DNA of 64,000 bases from DAISKN01 sp964553925. GTDB lineage: Bacteria; Acidobacteriota; Vicinamibacteria; Marinacidobacterales; SMYC01. The position numbers were made by a program, and so were the translations under genes. Where the stretch lies: positions 1 to 64,000 of the forward strand of contig CAZKNR010000133.1 of the NCBI GenBank assembly GCA_964553925.1, read 5' to 3'. The notes below the pieces were generated by a model. The model ran no database searches and was not told the origin of the DNA. It saw only the letters and a program-made list of their open reading frames with translations. This document shows, in pieces, positions 7,992-15,808 of this stretch; within the stretch, counting starts at the first letter, position 1, and each line of letters starts with the position of its first letter.

Positions 7992-8045
7992 GTTCACGTA
8001 ATACGCTATGTTCACGATGTTGTGAACAGGGCTGCAAACGTGAAC
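7992..8045. promoter_or_regulatory. Four-site symmetric operator GTTCAC-N12-GTTCAC-N6-GTGAAC-N12-GTGAAC
   Basis: Two direct GTTCAC hexamers (7992-7997, 8010-8015) are mirrored by two GTGAAC hexamers (8022-8027, 8040-8045). Spacers are exactly 12, 6 and 12 bases, so the whole 54 bp is two-fold symmetric in its contact sites while the spacers are not. This is the form of an operator bound by two dimers. It lies over the 5' end of the AbiEi-like gene; the last hexamer contains that gene's likely GTG start. AbiEi antitoxins are known to repress their own promoters through inverted repeats. Confidence 0.8.
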
Positions 8046-9164
8046 AATGATCGAGGCTACGCGTCGGCTCTGGAGCGCGACCTCGCCCAAGTCCTTCGCG
8101 AGCTTCTGAGCAGCGTTTCCTGGCTACAACGCTGGAGCGTCGAGCCCGCCCCGTCGAGAGACCGTAGCTGGGACCTGAGAGCATCCGGCCTGGTCCCCTG
8201 TGGCGGGAAGGCGGTCCTCTGCGTTGAATGCAAGAGCCTAAACTTCCAGCCGAGTCAGTTCGAAAGCTTGGTCGGCCGACCCTGCTCGGCTGGTAAGAAC
8301 AGAGCCTCCTCCAAGCTACTCGCCATGCCGCGCGTGTCCCCGCGGATGGCCGCGCTCTGCCAGGCCCACGACTGGAGTTGGTACGACCTGGCCGGTAACT
8401 GCCGTTTGGAGATCCCCGGCGTCCTCCGGATCGAGCGCTCGGGCAACGAGCCCGTCAAGGCCCCGCCACGCGCCCGGGCCAATCTGAGTACGCCCGAGGC
8501 CGCGCGCGTCGTCCGTGCCTTGCTTGCTCCAGAGAACGCGGGCCAGCGCTGGACGCAGCGGAATATGGTCGCCCACTTCACGGACCTCGCCCCGCGAGTT
8601 CCGGCGCCAAGCCTTGCCCTCGTCAACAAGGTCGTCCAGCACCTGCGCGACCAGGCGTTTCTGGAGCAGCTCCCGAATCGCGGCTTCCGCGTTCGAGACT
8701 ACGAAGGGCTGCTGCAGGCGTGGCGCGCAGCCTATCGAATCGACCATCACAGCCGTCGTCCGTACTTCACGCTCCTTCAGGGGCGTGCTCTCCAGAACAG
8801 GCTCCGCGCGTTTGATCCGGAGGGTCAGGGCCGTCTTGCCTATGCGGCGTTCTCGGCCGCCGAGCTCCAGGCGCCGACGGTGCGTCAGCCTCGCACGTGG
8901 CTCTACCTGAATCCGAACGTCGAGCAGGAGTTCCAGTCGGCCGTCGAGGCAAAGCCCGTCGACTCTGGTGAGAATCTCGTCGTGCTGATTCCGGACGACA
9001 GTGGTGTGTTGTATCGGATGGAGGTGGGCAGCAACCGGCTTGCCCGTACGAACGCCGCACAGACATACGTAGACCTCGCGCATTCAGGCGGTAGAGGCGG
9101 GGAGGCCGCGGAAGCAATCCTCCAGCAACGGCTCAAGCCGATGTGGTCCGCTGTCACTCGATGA
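8040..9164 (+). CDS. AbiEi-like protein: nuclease-like N-terminal domain plus winged helix
   Basis: From GTG 8040 the protein has 374 residues; an upstream GTG at 7947 would add 31. I prefer 8040 because AGGG lies 8 bases before it and the upstream codons are occupied by the symmetric operator. About residues 30-75 read SWDLRAS...KAVLCVECKS, an Asp then Glu-x-Lys pattern like the PD-(D/E)XK nuclease fold. The MPRVSPRMAALCQ...WYDLAGNCRLEI segment is characteristic of AbiEi-family antitoxin-like regulators. A winged-helix region follows (about 140-215, RWTQRNMVAHF...LVNKVVQHLRD). The AbiEii nucleotidyltransferase toxin normally encoded downstream is absent. It could be an orphan antitoxin, a regulator or a nuclease-like defence protein. 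Confidence 0.65.
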   Translation: MNNDRGYASALERDLAQVLRELLSSVSWLQRWSVEPAPSRDRSWDLRASGLVPCGGKAVLCVECKSLNFQPSQFESLVGRPCSAGKNRASSKLLAMPRVSPRMAALCQAHDWSWYDLAGNCRLEIPGVLRIERSGNEPVKAPPRARANLSTPEAARVVRALLAPENAGQRWTQRNMVAHFTDLAPRVPAPSLALVNKVVQHLRDQAFLEQLPNRGFRVRDYEGLLQAWRAAYRIDHHSRRPYFTLLQGRALQNRLRAFDPEGQGRLAYAAFSAAELQAPTVRQPRTWLYLNPNVEQEFQSAVEAKPVDSGENLVVLIPDDSGVLYRMEVGSNRLARTNAAQTYVDLAHSGGRGGEAAEAILQQRLKPMWSAVTR

Positions 9165-9315
9165 ATATCCTGAGGAGAGAAGTTCGCGACCGTAGACCAC
9201 TATGGGCCGAAACAGCTCGCCGTTTTTCATGATTCGACCGGCGACGACGAACGCGCCATGCAGGAACGGCGTCGCTTCGAGCTTATCCAGAAGCTGTTAA
9301 GCGCCTTGTAACCTC
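9165..9315 (+). other. Intergenic stretch, possible gene remnant
   Basis: An ATG at 9161 overlaps the stop of the AbiEi-like gene (ATGA) but its frame closes after 23 codons at 9232. Another frame is open to the TAA at 9309-9311 and ends in a charged helix-like tail (ERAMQERRRFELIQKLL) without a start codon. This looks like what remains of a coupled downstream gene, such as a toxin partner, but I cannot match it to a family. It could equally be chance. Confidence 0.25.
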
Positions 9316-10164
9316 ATGTCAACCTACCCCTACAAGAAGAAGAAGAAGAAGCCAAGGAAGCGAGTCGAGACCACCGGGAGGAAACCCGCGCCGAAGAGCG
9401 CACAAGGGAGCGCGAGAAAGAGAACGACCACCAAGGCACCCCCGAACCGAGCGCAGCGGCCGATCCAGGAGGACGTCAAGGCCGCGCTTTCGTGGCTCAA
9501 GAAGATGAGCACCTCACGCGACCGCGAGAACCTGGCGCGGTTCGGCATTACCGCGAGCAAGGCCTTCGGTGTGTCGATGGCCAACATTCAGGCGCTGGCG
9601 AAGCGCCTCGGCCGTAACCACGAGCTCGCTGCCGCGCTCTGGGACACCGGATGGTACGAAGCCCGGATGCTGACGTCGTTCGTCGACGAGCCGGCGCGGG
9701 TCACCCCCGCGCAGATGGACCGCTGGTGCCGCGACTTCGACAACTGGGGCATCTGCGACACCGTGTGCTTTTGCCTCTTCGACCGCACACCGCACGCCTG
9801 GGCCAAGGTAGCAGAGTGGAGCGACAAGCGCGGCGAGTTCGCCAAGCGCGCCGCCTTTGCGCTGCTCGCGAGCCTCGCTGGGCACGACAAAAGCGCCGGC
9901 GACGAACGATTTGTCGAGAGCCTGCGCCTCATCGAGCGCGCCGCCGGCGACGAGCGCAACTTCGTCAAGAAGGGCGTGAGCTGGGCGCTGCGCCGGATCG
10001 GCCGGCGCAACGCCGCGCTCAACGCCGCCGCCGTGACGCTGGCCCGGCGTCTGTCGGTCTCCCCCGAGGCCGCGGCGCGTTGGGTGGGGAGGGGTGCTTT
10101 CAAGGAGCTCACGAGCCCTGCCGTCGTGCGCCAGCTCGCACGACGACGCAACACGAAGGGATGA
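9316..10164 (+). CDS. DNA alkylation repair protein, AlkD-like HEAT-repeat glycosylase
   Basis: The protein of 282 residues belongs to the AlkD/AlkC-type HEAT-repeat family, which removes bulky or cationic alkylated purines. The diagnostic block LWDTGWYEARMLTSFVDEP and the following MDRWCRDFDNWGICD supply the Trp and Asp that correspond to the lesion-binding and catalytic residues of AlkD. A later GVSWALRRIG segment supplies the second Trp. The first 50 residues are a Lys/Arg/Pro-rich extension (six consecutive lysines) not part of the fold, perhaps aiding DNA binding. It stands alone between the AbiEi-like gene and the SRPBCC/ArsR pair. Confidence 0.88.
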   Translation: MSTYPYKKKKKKPRKRVETTGRKPAPKSAQGSARKRTTTKAPPNRAQRPIQEDVKAALSWLKKMSTSRDRENLARFGITASKAFGVSMANIQALAKRLGRNHELAAALWDTGWYEARMLTSFVDEPARVTPAQMDRWCRDFDNWGICDTVCFCLFDRTPHAWAKVAEWSDKRGEFAKRAAFALLASLAGHDKSAGDERFVESLRLIERAAGDERNFVKKGVSWALRRIGRRNAALNAAAVTLARRLSVSPEAAARWVGRGAFKELTSPAVVRQLARRRNTKG

Positions 10165-10280
10165 CAAAGCGCTCTACGGCCTGAATCTGGTCCAGGAATG
10201 TAAGCGGAACGGTCGGTTTCCCAGATCGTCCGGAACGCTCAACCAACTTCCGCTCTCGTCGGGCTCTCTTAAATTCGCCC

Positions 10281-10329
10281 TTGACAGACCCCTCCCGCTC
10301 AGTGTATTTAACTAATGAGCTATTTAACT
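10281..10329 (+). promoter_or_regulatory. Promoter with TATTTAACT direct repeats before the SRPBCC/ArsR operon
   Basis: TTGACA at 10281-10286 is a perfect -35 hexamer, followed 18 bases later by a weak -10 (TATTTA). TATTTAACT occurs twice, at 10305-10313 and 10321-10329, across the -10 and start region. This is the position where an ArsR-type repressor would act. The downstream AAGGAG at 10341-10346 is the ribosome-binding site. Regulator assignment is inferred. Confidence 0.5.
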
Positions 10330-10352
10330 GTACGGCTAACAAGGAGCGGAAA

Positions 10353-10829
10353 GTGACTGAAAAAACCAGCATCGTCGTGGAACCGGGCAAGCCCACGGTC
10401 GTGATCACGCGAGTGTTCGATGCGCCGCGTCGCCTCGTTTTCGAGGTCTGGACCAAACCCGAGCACCTGGCGCGGTGGTGGGGGCCGCGCGACCTCACGC
10501 TCTCCGTCTGCGAAATGGACTTCCGCCCTGGCGGAGCGTGGCGATTCGTGTTGCGCGCACCCGACGGCAACGACTACGGGTTCGGCGGCGAGTACCGCGA
10601 GATCCTCCCGCCCGAGCGGCTGGTGTACACGTTTCGTTTCGACGGGGCGCCGGGCGCCGAGGCGGTAGAGACGCTGATTTTCGTCGAGAAGGACGGCAAG
10701 ACGACGCTCACCAACACGATGGTACACACCTCGGTCGAGAACCGCGACGCTCACGTCCGGTCGGGGATGGAGGAAGGCGTGCTCCAGACGATGGACCGTC
10801 TCGCCGAGCTCCTGGCAACGATGTCATGA
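10353..10829 (+). CDS. SRPBCC / AHSA1-domain protein
   Basis: This 158-residue protein is a single START-like (AHSA1) domain. It opens with VVITRVFDAPRRLVFEVWTKPEHLARWWGP and continues with DFRPGGAWRFVL and GEYREILPPERLVYTF, the family core. I use the GTG at 10353 because AAGGAG sits 6 bases upstream; longer versions run into the promoter. It forms a two-gene operon with the ArsR-family regulator that follows. Such pairs are common, and the SRPBCC protein is thought to bind a small hydrophobic ligand, but the ligand is unknown here. Confidence 0.88.
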   Translation: MTEKTSIVVEPGKPTVVITRVFDAPRRLVFEVWTKPEHLARWWGPRDLTLSVCEMDFRPGGAWRFVLRAPDGNDYGFGGEYREILPPERLVYTFRFDGAPGAEAVETLIFVEKDGKTTLTNTMVHTSVENRDAHVRSGMEEGVLQTMDRLAELLATMS

Positions 10830-10863
10830 GCAAGCGATGAGGAGCCGCGTGCTTCAGGACACG

Positions 10864-11223
10864 ATGTCCGGCGATCCCCTCAGCGCGACTTTCGCCGCCC
10901 TCGCCGACCCTACCCGGCGACGAATTCTGGCTCACCTGACGTCGGGCGAGGCTTCGGTCACGGAGCTGGCCGAGCCCTTCGACATCAGCATGCCCGCCGT
11001 CTCAAAGCACCTCAAAGTGCTCGAGCGCGCGGGCCTCATCGCGCGGAGCCGCGACGCCCAGTTTCGGCCGTGCCGGCTCGATGCGGGTCCGCTCAAAGAG
11101 GTCGCCGATTGGGTCGAGCACTATCGCCGCTTCTGGGAGCAGAGCTTTGAACGTGTGGATGAGTATCTGCGCGAGTTGAAAGAGAGGGAGAAAAAACGTG
11201 GACGCAGGCAACGCAAGAACTGA
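10864..11223 (+). CDS. ArsR-family HTH repressor
   Basis: The protein of 119 residues has a classic ArsR winged helix: ATFAALADPTRRRILAHL, then VTELAEPFDISMPAVSKHLKVLERAGLI. There is no CxC metal site in the recognition helix, so it belongs to the SRPBCC-linked, non-metal group. The ATG at 10864 is preceded by AGGA with good spacing and gives the usual family start; an earlier ATG at 10837 would add 9 residues. The basic tail (KKRGRRQRK) is Lys/Arg rich. It probably represses its own operon and possibly the SRPBCC gene on the other side. Confidence 0.9.
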   Translation: MSGDPLSATFAALADPTRRRILAHLTSGEASVTELAEPFDISMPAVSKHLKVLERAGLIARSRDAQFRPCRLDAGPLKEVADWVEHYRRFWEQSFERVDEYLRELKEREKKRGRRQRKN

Positions 11224-11259
11224 GCGCGCCGCGAGCGCCACGGGGTAGGACCTCGTCTC

Positions 11260-11664
11260 TCACGTCGATCGAGGCAGGGCGGGGTCCAGGAGCGCGTCCA
11301 GCTTATCGAAGCAGAGACGCCAGCCCTCCGTATTGCCCGCCCGGTCCTCGGGCGTAAGGAGCTGGTCCTGGCGTAGAGTGAGCTCCGTCGAACGGGGACC
11401 GGTCTCGCGGAACGCAACACTCAACAGTGTCGGGTAGCGGCCGGCTGCGTACTTTCCCTCGTAGACCCAGGTCTTCACCAGCCGCTTTCCGGGGACCAGC
11501 TCGCGATACTCGCCGCTGGTGACGTGCCTGTTTCCTTCGGCGTCGATCACCACGATTCGGTAGCGACCGCCCGGCCAGGCGTCCGCGCTCGCTTCGAGGA
11601 CCTCACAGGGAGAAGGGGCGAGCCAGCGCCGGAGCAGCGCCGGGTCCGTCCAGGCGGCAAACAC
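11260..11664 (-). CDS. SRPBCC / AHSA1-domain protein, 5' end probably frameshifted
   Basis: The open frame (134 residues from a GTG) begins inside the AHSA1 domain at FAAWTDPALLRRWLAP, lacking the first strand. In the same frame upstream, codons read TIAAPVAEV, exactly the missing conserved piece, but that frame reaches a stop without a start codon. A different frame has an ATG at 11723 (MVDYRHRPRYS...). Restoring one base near 11690 would join this start to TIAAPVAEVF. The gene therefore looks like a normal AHSA1 gene with a 1-base deletion, real or a sequencing error. Convergent with the ArsR gene. Confidence 0.7.
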   Translation of the reverse strand: MFAAWTDPALLRRWLAPSPCEVLEASADAWPGGRYRIVVIDAEGNRHVTSGEYRELVPGKRLVKTWVYEGKYAAGRYPTLLSVAFRETGPRSTELTLRQDQLLTPEDRAGNTEGWRLCFDKLDALLDPALPRST

Positions 11665-11717
11665 CTCGGCGACGGGCGCCGCAATGGTTGGGAATAACGC
11701 GGACGATGGCGATAGTC

Positions 11718-11729
11718 AACCATTTGGTT
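11718..11729. promoter_or_regulatory. Inverted repeat AACCA-TT-TGGTT, candidate ArsR operator
   Basis: Two 5-bp arms around a TT centre at the presumed 5' end of the damaged SRPBCC gene, within AT-rich flanks. Half sites of this kind occur in operators of ArsR regulators paired with SRPBCC genes. It could link this gene to the ArsR regulator at 10864-11223. Confidence 0.35.
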
Positions 11730-11794
11730 TTATGTTAATGACGATTGGCGTGGTCACGGGAAGGCTCAGGAATCGGCCGTGGATCCCCTCTCCT

Positions 11795-13156
11795 TCACGT
11801 CGGGAGCTCGCCGATCCTTCCGGCGAGGGCGCGGGCGGCGGCGACCGAGTCGGGGATCCCGACGCCCCGGAGGCCGCTTCCGAGGACGAAGAGCCCGGGC
11901 ACGTCCTCGAGAGCCCGCTCGAAGGCGGCGATCCGGGAGGCGTGCCCCAGCTCGATCTGCGGAGTTCGATCGGCCCACCTCACGACGCGGGAGAACTTCG
12001 GAGCGCCAAGAGGACCGAGGACGCGCTCGAGCTCATGGAGCGAGAGCGCTTCGAGATCGGCGTCGCTCGAGTCGAGGATTTTCCGGTCGCGTCGGCCTCC
12101 GAGAAACGCGCGCAGAAGCACGTCGGTATCGGGCGCTCGAAAGGGAAACTTCGTCGAGACGAACGTTCCTGCGAGGAGCCGGTTGGGCTCGGATTTCGGG
12201 ACCACGAAGCCGTAGCCGTCGAGGGGATGGCCGACGCTCTCCCGGCGAAAGGCGTGAAAGACGACGGCGGTGGAAACGGTCTCGATCCGGGAGAGCTCGG
12301 AGGCGGCGCTCGGAGCCAGTGTAAGAAGAAGCTTCTCGGAGATGCGGAGGGGAAGCGCCAGTACGACACCACTCGAGGCGACTCTCTCCCCGGACGCGAG
12401 CGTGCTCTCGAAACCCCGCTCCCGCCTCCGGATCTCGACCACACGCTGGCCGAGACGGATTTCGCCCCGTACTTCCTGCGCGAGCCTTTCCACGAGCCGG
12501 CCCATTCCTCCCGCGAGCGATAGAAAGACCGTCTCTTCGCCGCTGACTCCTTCGGCGGCCATGCCCCGGGTCAGGCTCCCATGTTTCCTTTCGAGCGCGG
12601 CCAGATTCGGAAACAGGAGATCCATCGACAGCTTCGCCGCGTCCCCGCAGTGGATGCCCGCGAGAAGCGGCTCCCCCACGCGCTCGAGGGCTTCCTTGCC
12701 GAAGCGCCGGCGGACGAACGAGGCGACGGACTCTTCCGCTTCCGTCCGCCTCGCCGGTATGAAGCGCTCCGCGAGCATCCGAAGCTTGCCTCGTACGCTG
12801 AAGAGACTCGTCCCGAGAAAGGGCAGGAGCCGCGTCGGCACCGTCAGCCGAAAGCCTTCAGGGAGGGCGTGGAGGCTCCCCCGGTGAAGGACGTAGACCC
12901 GCCTGCGGTCGGGATTGGTGGGGATGAGCTCGGAACCGAGCCCGAGCTCCTCGCAGAGAGCGCGGGCGTGGGGCTTCGCTCGGAGGAACGCGTCCGGACC
13001 TCCGTCCATGAGGAAACCGTCGCGCGCGAACGTGGAGATGAGCCCCCCGAGCCGTTCCTGCTCCTCCACTAGGAGAACGTCGAGGCCGCGTCGCCCAAGG
13101 TCGTAGGCGACGGTGAGGCCCGCGATCCCACCACCGATGACGAGGATTTGGCTCAA
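11795..13156 (-). CDS. hemY: Protoporphyrinogen / coproporphyrinogen III oxidase (HemY type)
   Basis: This FAD-dependent oxidase of 453 residues acts late in heme synthesis. The N-terminus holds the dinucleotide-binding signature VIGGGIAGLTVAYDLGRRG, followed by LVEEQERLGG and the family block FLMDGGPDAFLRAKP. The C-terminus ends with a second FAD motif (GLFVLGSGLRGVGIPDSVAAARALAG). The sequence does not decide between protoporphyrinogen oxidase and the coproporphyrinogen oxidase (CgoX) role. The start ATG overlaps the hemE stop (ATGA), so the two heme genes are coupled. Confidence 0.93.
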   Translation of the reverse strand: MSQILVIGGGIAGLTVAYDLGRRGLDVLLVEEQERLGGLISTFARDGFLMDGGPDAFLRAKPHARALCEELGLGSELIPTNPDRRRVYVLHRGSLHALPEGFRLTVPTRLLPFLGTSLFSVRGKLRMLAERFIPARRTEAEESVASFVRRRFGKEALERVGEPLLAGIHCGDAAKLSMDLLFPNLAALERKHGSLTRGMAAEGVSGEETVFLSLAGGMGRLVERLAQEVRGEIRLGQRVVEIRRRERGFESTLASGERVASSGVVLALPLRISEKLLLTLAPSAASELSRIETVSTAVVFHAFRRESVGHPLDGYGFVVPKSEPNRLLAGTFVSTKFPFRAPDTDVLLRAFLGGRRDRKILDSSDADLEALSLHELERVLGPLGAPKFSRVVRWADRTPQIELGHASRIAAFERALEDVPGLFVLGSGLRGVGIPDSVAAARALAGRIGELPT

Positions 13157-14181
13157 GGCAGAACGTGTGCGTGCACGTGCTCGACGAGGAGCTCGACGCT
13201 CTCGACCGGCGTTGCCGGGAGGATACCGTGGCCGAGGTTGAAGACGTGGCCCGGCCGGCCCGCCGCCTGTCGCAAAACGAGATCGACCCGATCGAGAAGG
13301 ACATCCTTCGGCGCGAAGAGGGCGAGCGGGTCGAGATTCCCCTGGACCGCTACCTCCTTTCCGAGCTCGTCCCAGCCGCGATCGAGATCGATGCGCCAGT
13401 CGAGACCGATGACGTCCCCCCCCGCTTCACGCATCTCTCGAAGGATCCCGGACGTGCCCGTCCCGAAGTGAATGCGGGGCACGCCCAGCTTCGATAGGGG
13501 TTCGAGGATCGCGCGGCTATGGGGAAGGACGAATTTCCGGTAATCCTCGGGAGAGAGCGCGCCCACCCAGGAGTCGAAGAGCTGCACCGCCTGAACGCCG
13601 GCCTCGATCTGCGCCGTCAAATAATCGCGCACCACCGTGGCGAGCGTCGAGAGCAGCCGGTGCCAGGTCTTGGGGTCCTCGTACATCAACGCTTTGGTCT
13701 TCTCGAAGCTCTTCGAGGGCCCTCCCTCGACGGCGTACGAGGCAAGCGTGAACGGAGCTCCGGCGAATCCGATGAGGGGGACTTCGAGCTCCCGCCGGAG
13801 GAGTCGAATCGCTTCGAGGGTGAAGGCGAGAGACTCGCGGGGCTCCACCTTCCGCAGGCGGTCGACGTCGCTCCTGCTGCGAATGGGGTTCTCGATCCGC
13901 GGTCCCTCCCCCTGAGCGAAGGAGAAGGGAATTCCGAGGGGCTCGAGGGGAACGAGGAGATCGGAGAACAGAATCGCGGCATCGAAGCCGAACCTGCGAA
14001 CGGGCTGCAGCGTGACCTCGACCGCGAGCTCCGGAGTCCGGCAGATCTCGAGAAGCCCGTGCGATTTTCGGATCTCCCGATATTCCGCGAGATAGCGCCC
14101 CGCCTGGCGCATGAGCCAGATGGGCGTCCGGTCGACCGCCTCGCGCCGGCAGGCTTTGAGGAATCGGTCGGCGCGGCTCAA
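13153..14181 (-). CDS. hemE: Uroporphyrinogen decarboxylase
   Basis: The 342-residue protein converts uroporphyrinogen III to coproporphyrinogen III. The family signature WLMRQAGRYLAEYR is present near residue 22, and GFAGAPFTLASYAVEGG is the second signature. The start is a TTG at 14181, one base after the upstream DUF4388 stop; homologues begin about here and no ATG is suitable. This is consistent with coupling in a DUF4388-hemE-hemY operon. Confidence 0.95.
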   Translation of the reverse strand: MSRADRFLKACRREAVDRTPIWLMRQAGRYLAEYREIRKSHGLLEICRTPELAVEVTLQPVRRFGFDAAILFSDLLVPLEPLGIPFSFAQGEGPRIENPIRSRSDVDRLRKVEPRESLAFTLEAIRLLRRELEVPLIGFAGAPFTLASYAVEGGPSKSFEKTKALMYEDPKTWHRLLSTLATVVRDYLTAQIEAGVQAVQLFDSWVGALSPEDYRKFVLPHSRAILEPLSKLGVPRIHFGTGTSGILREMREAGGDVIGLDWRIDLDRGWDELGKEVAVQGNLDPLALFAPKDVLLDRVDLVLRQAAGRPGHVFNLGHGILPATPVESVELLVEHVHAHVLP

Positions 14182-14182
14182 A

Positions 14183-14767
14183 TCAAAAGGGGGGGGCGGG
14201 GGACGGCTGGCGCAGCCGGATGAGCCGGTTTCGGACGAGCGGATAGAGCAGACGGCAGGTATGGTACTCGGAGAGGCCGGAGTCGAGAGCGATCTGCTTC
14301 ACGCTGCGCTCTCCGTCGATCTTCGCCAGGACCATCCACTCGCTGGTGTTCAACGTCACCTGTTTTCCCGTTTGGCCTTCTTCAGGCAGAACGAACTCGG
14401 GAACGAGGTTGGTGTCGGGAATCTGCTCTTCCAGAAGCTCTTGCTCGTCGCTGCGGCGCGCGCCTTCCAGTAGCAGAATCGTGGTGTGCTGTCGAACCGA
14501 TTTCTTCGAGCTCCTCTCGCCGGGAACGAACTCGAAGCTCCCCTCCATGCGGCTCATCAGCTCGAAAAACGCCTCCTCGCCCTCGCGCGGTCCGAGCTCG
14601 GCGTGAACCACGGCGCCACCGTCGAAGAAAATCGAGCCGTTGGATTCGCCGAACGCGAGAGTCAGGTTGCCGGTCTTCGAGTGCCCGCACAGGAACTGTA
14701 CGACGTCGGGGACGGAGAATTGCCGGATCGAGCCCTGAAGCTCGACGTTCCGATCGGAGGAGGACAT
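14183..14767 (-). CDS. DUF4388 (PatA N-terminal-like) domain protein
   Basis: This protein of about 194 residues starts with a DUF4388 domain: LQGSIRQFSVPDVVQFLCGHSKTGNLTL, then GSIFFDGGAVVHAELG and EAFFELMSRMEGSFEF. The domain is found in predatory and soil bacteria, often attached to signalling modules. The C-terminal third (LNTSEWMVLAKIDGERSVKQIALDSGLSEYHTC) looks like a winged helix, which makes a regulatory role likely. I use ATG 14767 rather than TTG 14776. It is the first gene of the hem operon, but a functional link to heme is unproven. Confidence 0.8.
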   Translation of the reverse strand: MSSSDRNVELQGSIRQFSVPDVVQFLCGHSKTGNLTLAFGESNGSIFFDGGAVVHAELGPREGEEAFFELMSRMEGSFEFVPGERSSKKSVRQHTTILLLEGARRSDEQELLEEQIPDTNLVPEFVLPEEGQTGKQVTLNTSEWMVLAKIDGERSVKQIALDSGLSEYHTCRLLYPLVRNRLIRLRQPSPAPPF

Positions 14768-14871
14768 CGAGGGCAAACTATCACACCAAAATTCCCGGCG
14801 CCAAGAGCACCCGTGTGGATCGAGCGCCTTGCCCTGACGTGGTCTATAATCCCGTTTCGAGGAGAAATCGA

Positions 14872-15783
14872 ATGCTCAAGAGGTGCACTGCTTACGGGTT
14901 AGGCGTTCTGCTGGCCGCCACGACGCTGATGGCGCAGATGGGGACCGGCCGGGTTACGGGATCGGTCAAGGATCCCCAGGGAAAACCGATCGTGGGAGCA
15001 AAAATTACCGCCACCAACCCCGAGAGCGAGCGGGCTCTCGAGGCGACGTCCGACAAGAGCGGGAAGTGGGCGCTTCTCGGCTTCCGCTCCGGAAGCTACG
15101 AGTTCACGTTCACCGCCGATGGATACAAGCCGCAGGCCTACACCAACGCCGTCCAGCAGATGAGCCGCAATCCCGCGATGGACGTGATCCTCGAGCCTTT
15201 GCAGATGGGCCAAAGCAGCGGCGGCGGCGCCGGAGGCAAGCTCGACGAAGCGAACCAGCTCCTGGAGCAGAAGCAGTATCCCGAAGCCCTCGCGAAGTAC
15301 GAAGAGCTCCTCGCGGCCGAGCCCACGCTCTATCAGATCAATTACAACATCGGGATCGCCCAAAGGGAGATGGGTGAGCTCGAAAAGGCCATTGCCTCGT
15401 TCCAGAAGGTCCTGGACCAGGAGGCGAACAATACCTCGGCGCTCATCGCCATTGGCGACGTCCTTGTCTTAGGGGGAAAGCTCGACGAAGCGGTGACGTA
15501 CTTCGAGAAGGCCATCGGGCAGACGACCGACGAGGTCATCCCCTTCAACGTGGCGGAGATCTACTTCAACCAGGGGAACACTGCGAAGGCCCTCGAGTAC
15601 TACCAGACGGCAGCGACCCGTAAGCCCGGCTGGCCCGAGCCCCACCTCAAGATGGGATACGCCAATCTGAACGCGGGGAACATGGACGCGGCGATCGCGG
15701 CGTTCGAGCAGGTCGTGGTGGTGGCTCCCGACAGTCCGCAAGCACAGCTGGCGCAGGCGGCGCTCTCGTCGTTGAAGAAGTAG
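14872..15783 (+). CDS. Secreted carboxypeptidase-regulatory-like / TPR protein
   Basis: ATG 14872 follows AGGAGA and opens a signal peptide (MLKRCTAYGLGVLLAATTLMA, cleavage near residue 21). Next comes a beta-sandwich carboxypeptidase-regulatory-like domain (about 22-105, GRVTGSVKDPQGKPIVGAKITA). A Gly-rich hinge (SSGGGAGG) and about five TPR units (about 120-303) follow. It is therefore an exported periplasmic or surface scaffold. A TATAAT hexamer at 14845-14850 lies 21 bases upstream and may be its -10; no good -35 is seen. Such domain pairs are abundant in Acidobacteriota. Partner unknown. Confidence 0.88.
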   Translation: MLKRCTAYGLGVLLAATTLMAQMGTGRVTGSVKDPQGKPIVGAKITATNPESERALEATSDKSGKWALLGFRSGSYEFTFTADGYKPQAYTNAVQQMSRNPAMDVILEPLQMGQSSGGGAGGKLDEANQLLEQKQYPEALAKYEELLAAEPTLYQINYNIGIAQREMGELEKAIASFQKVLDQEANNTSALIAIGDVLVLGGKLDEAVTYFEKAIGQTTDEVIPFNVAEIYFNQGNTAKALEYYQTAATRKPGWPEPHLKMGYANLNAGNMDAAIAAFEQVVVVAPDSPQAQLAQAALSSLKK

Positions 15784-15808
15784 CTTCTTCCACTCTTCAA
15801 ACCTCGGG

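Noticed and set aside
7794..11794. tRNA-Gln as integration site of an island
   Set aside because: The accessory stretch starts right after tRNA-Gln, but I found no integrase and no direct repeat of the tRNA 3' end further downstream, so an island cannot be supported.
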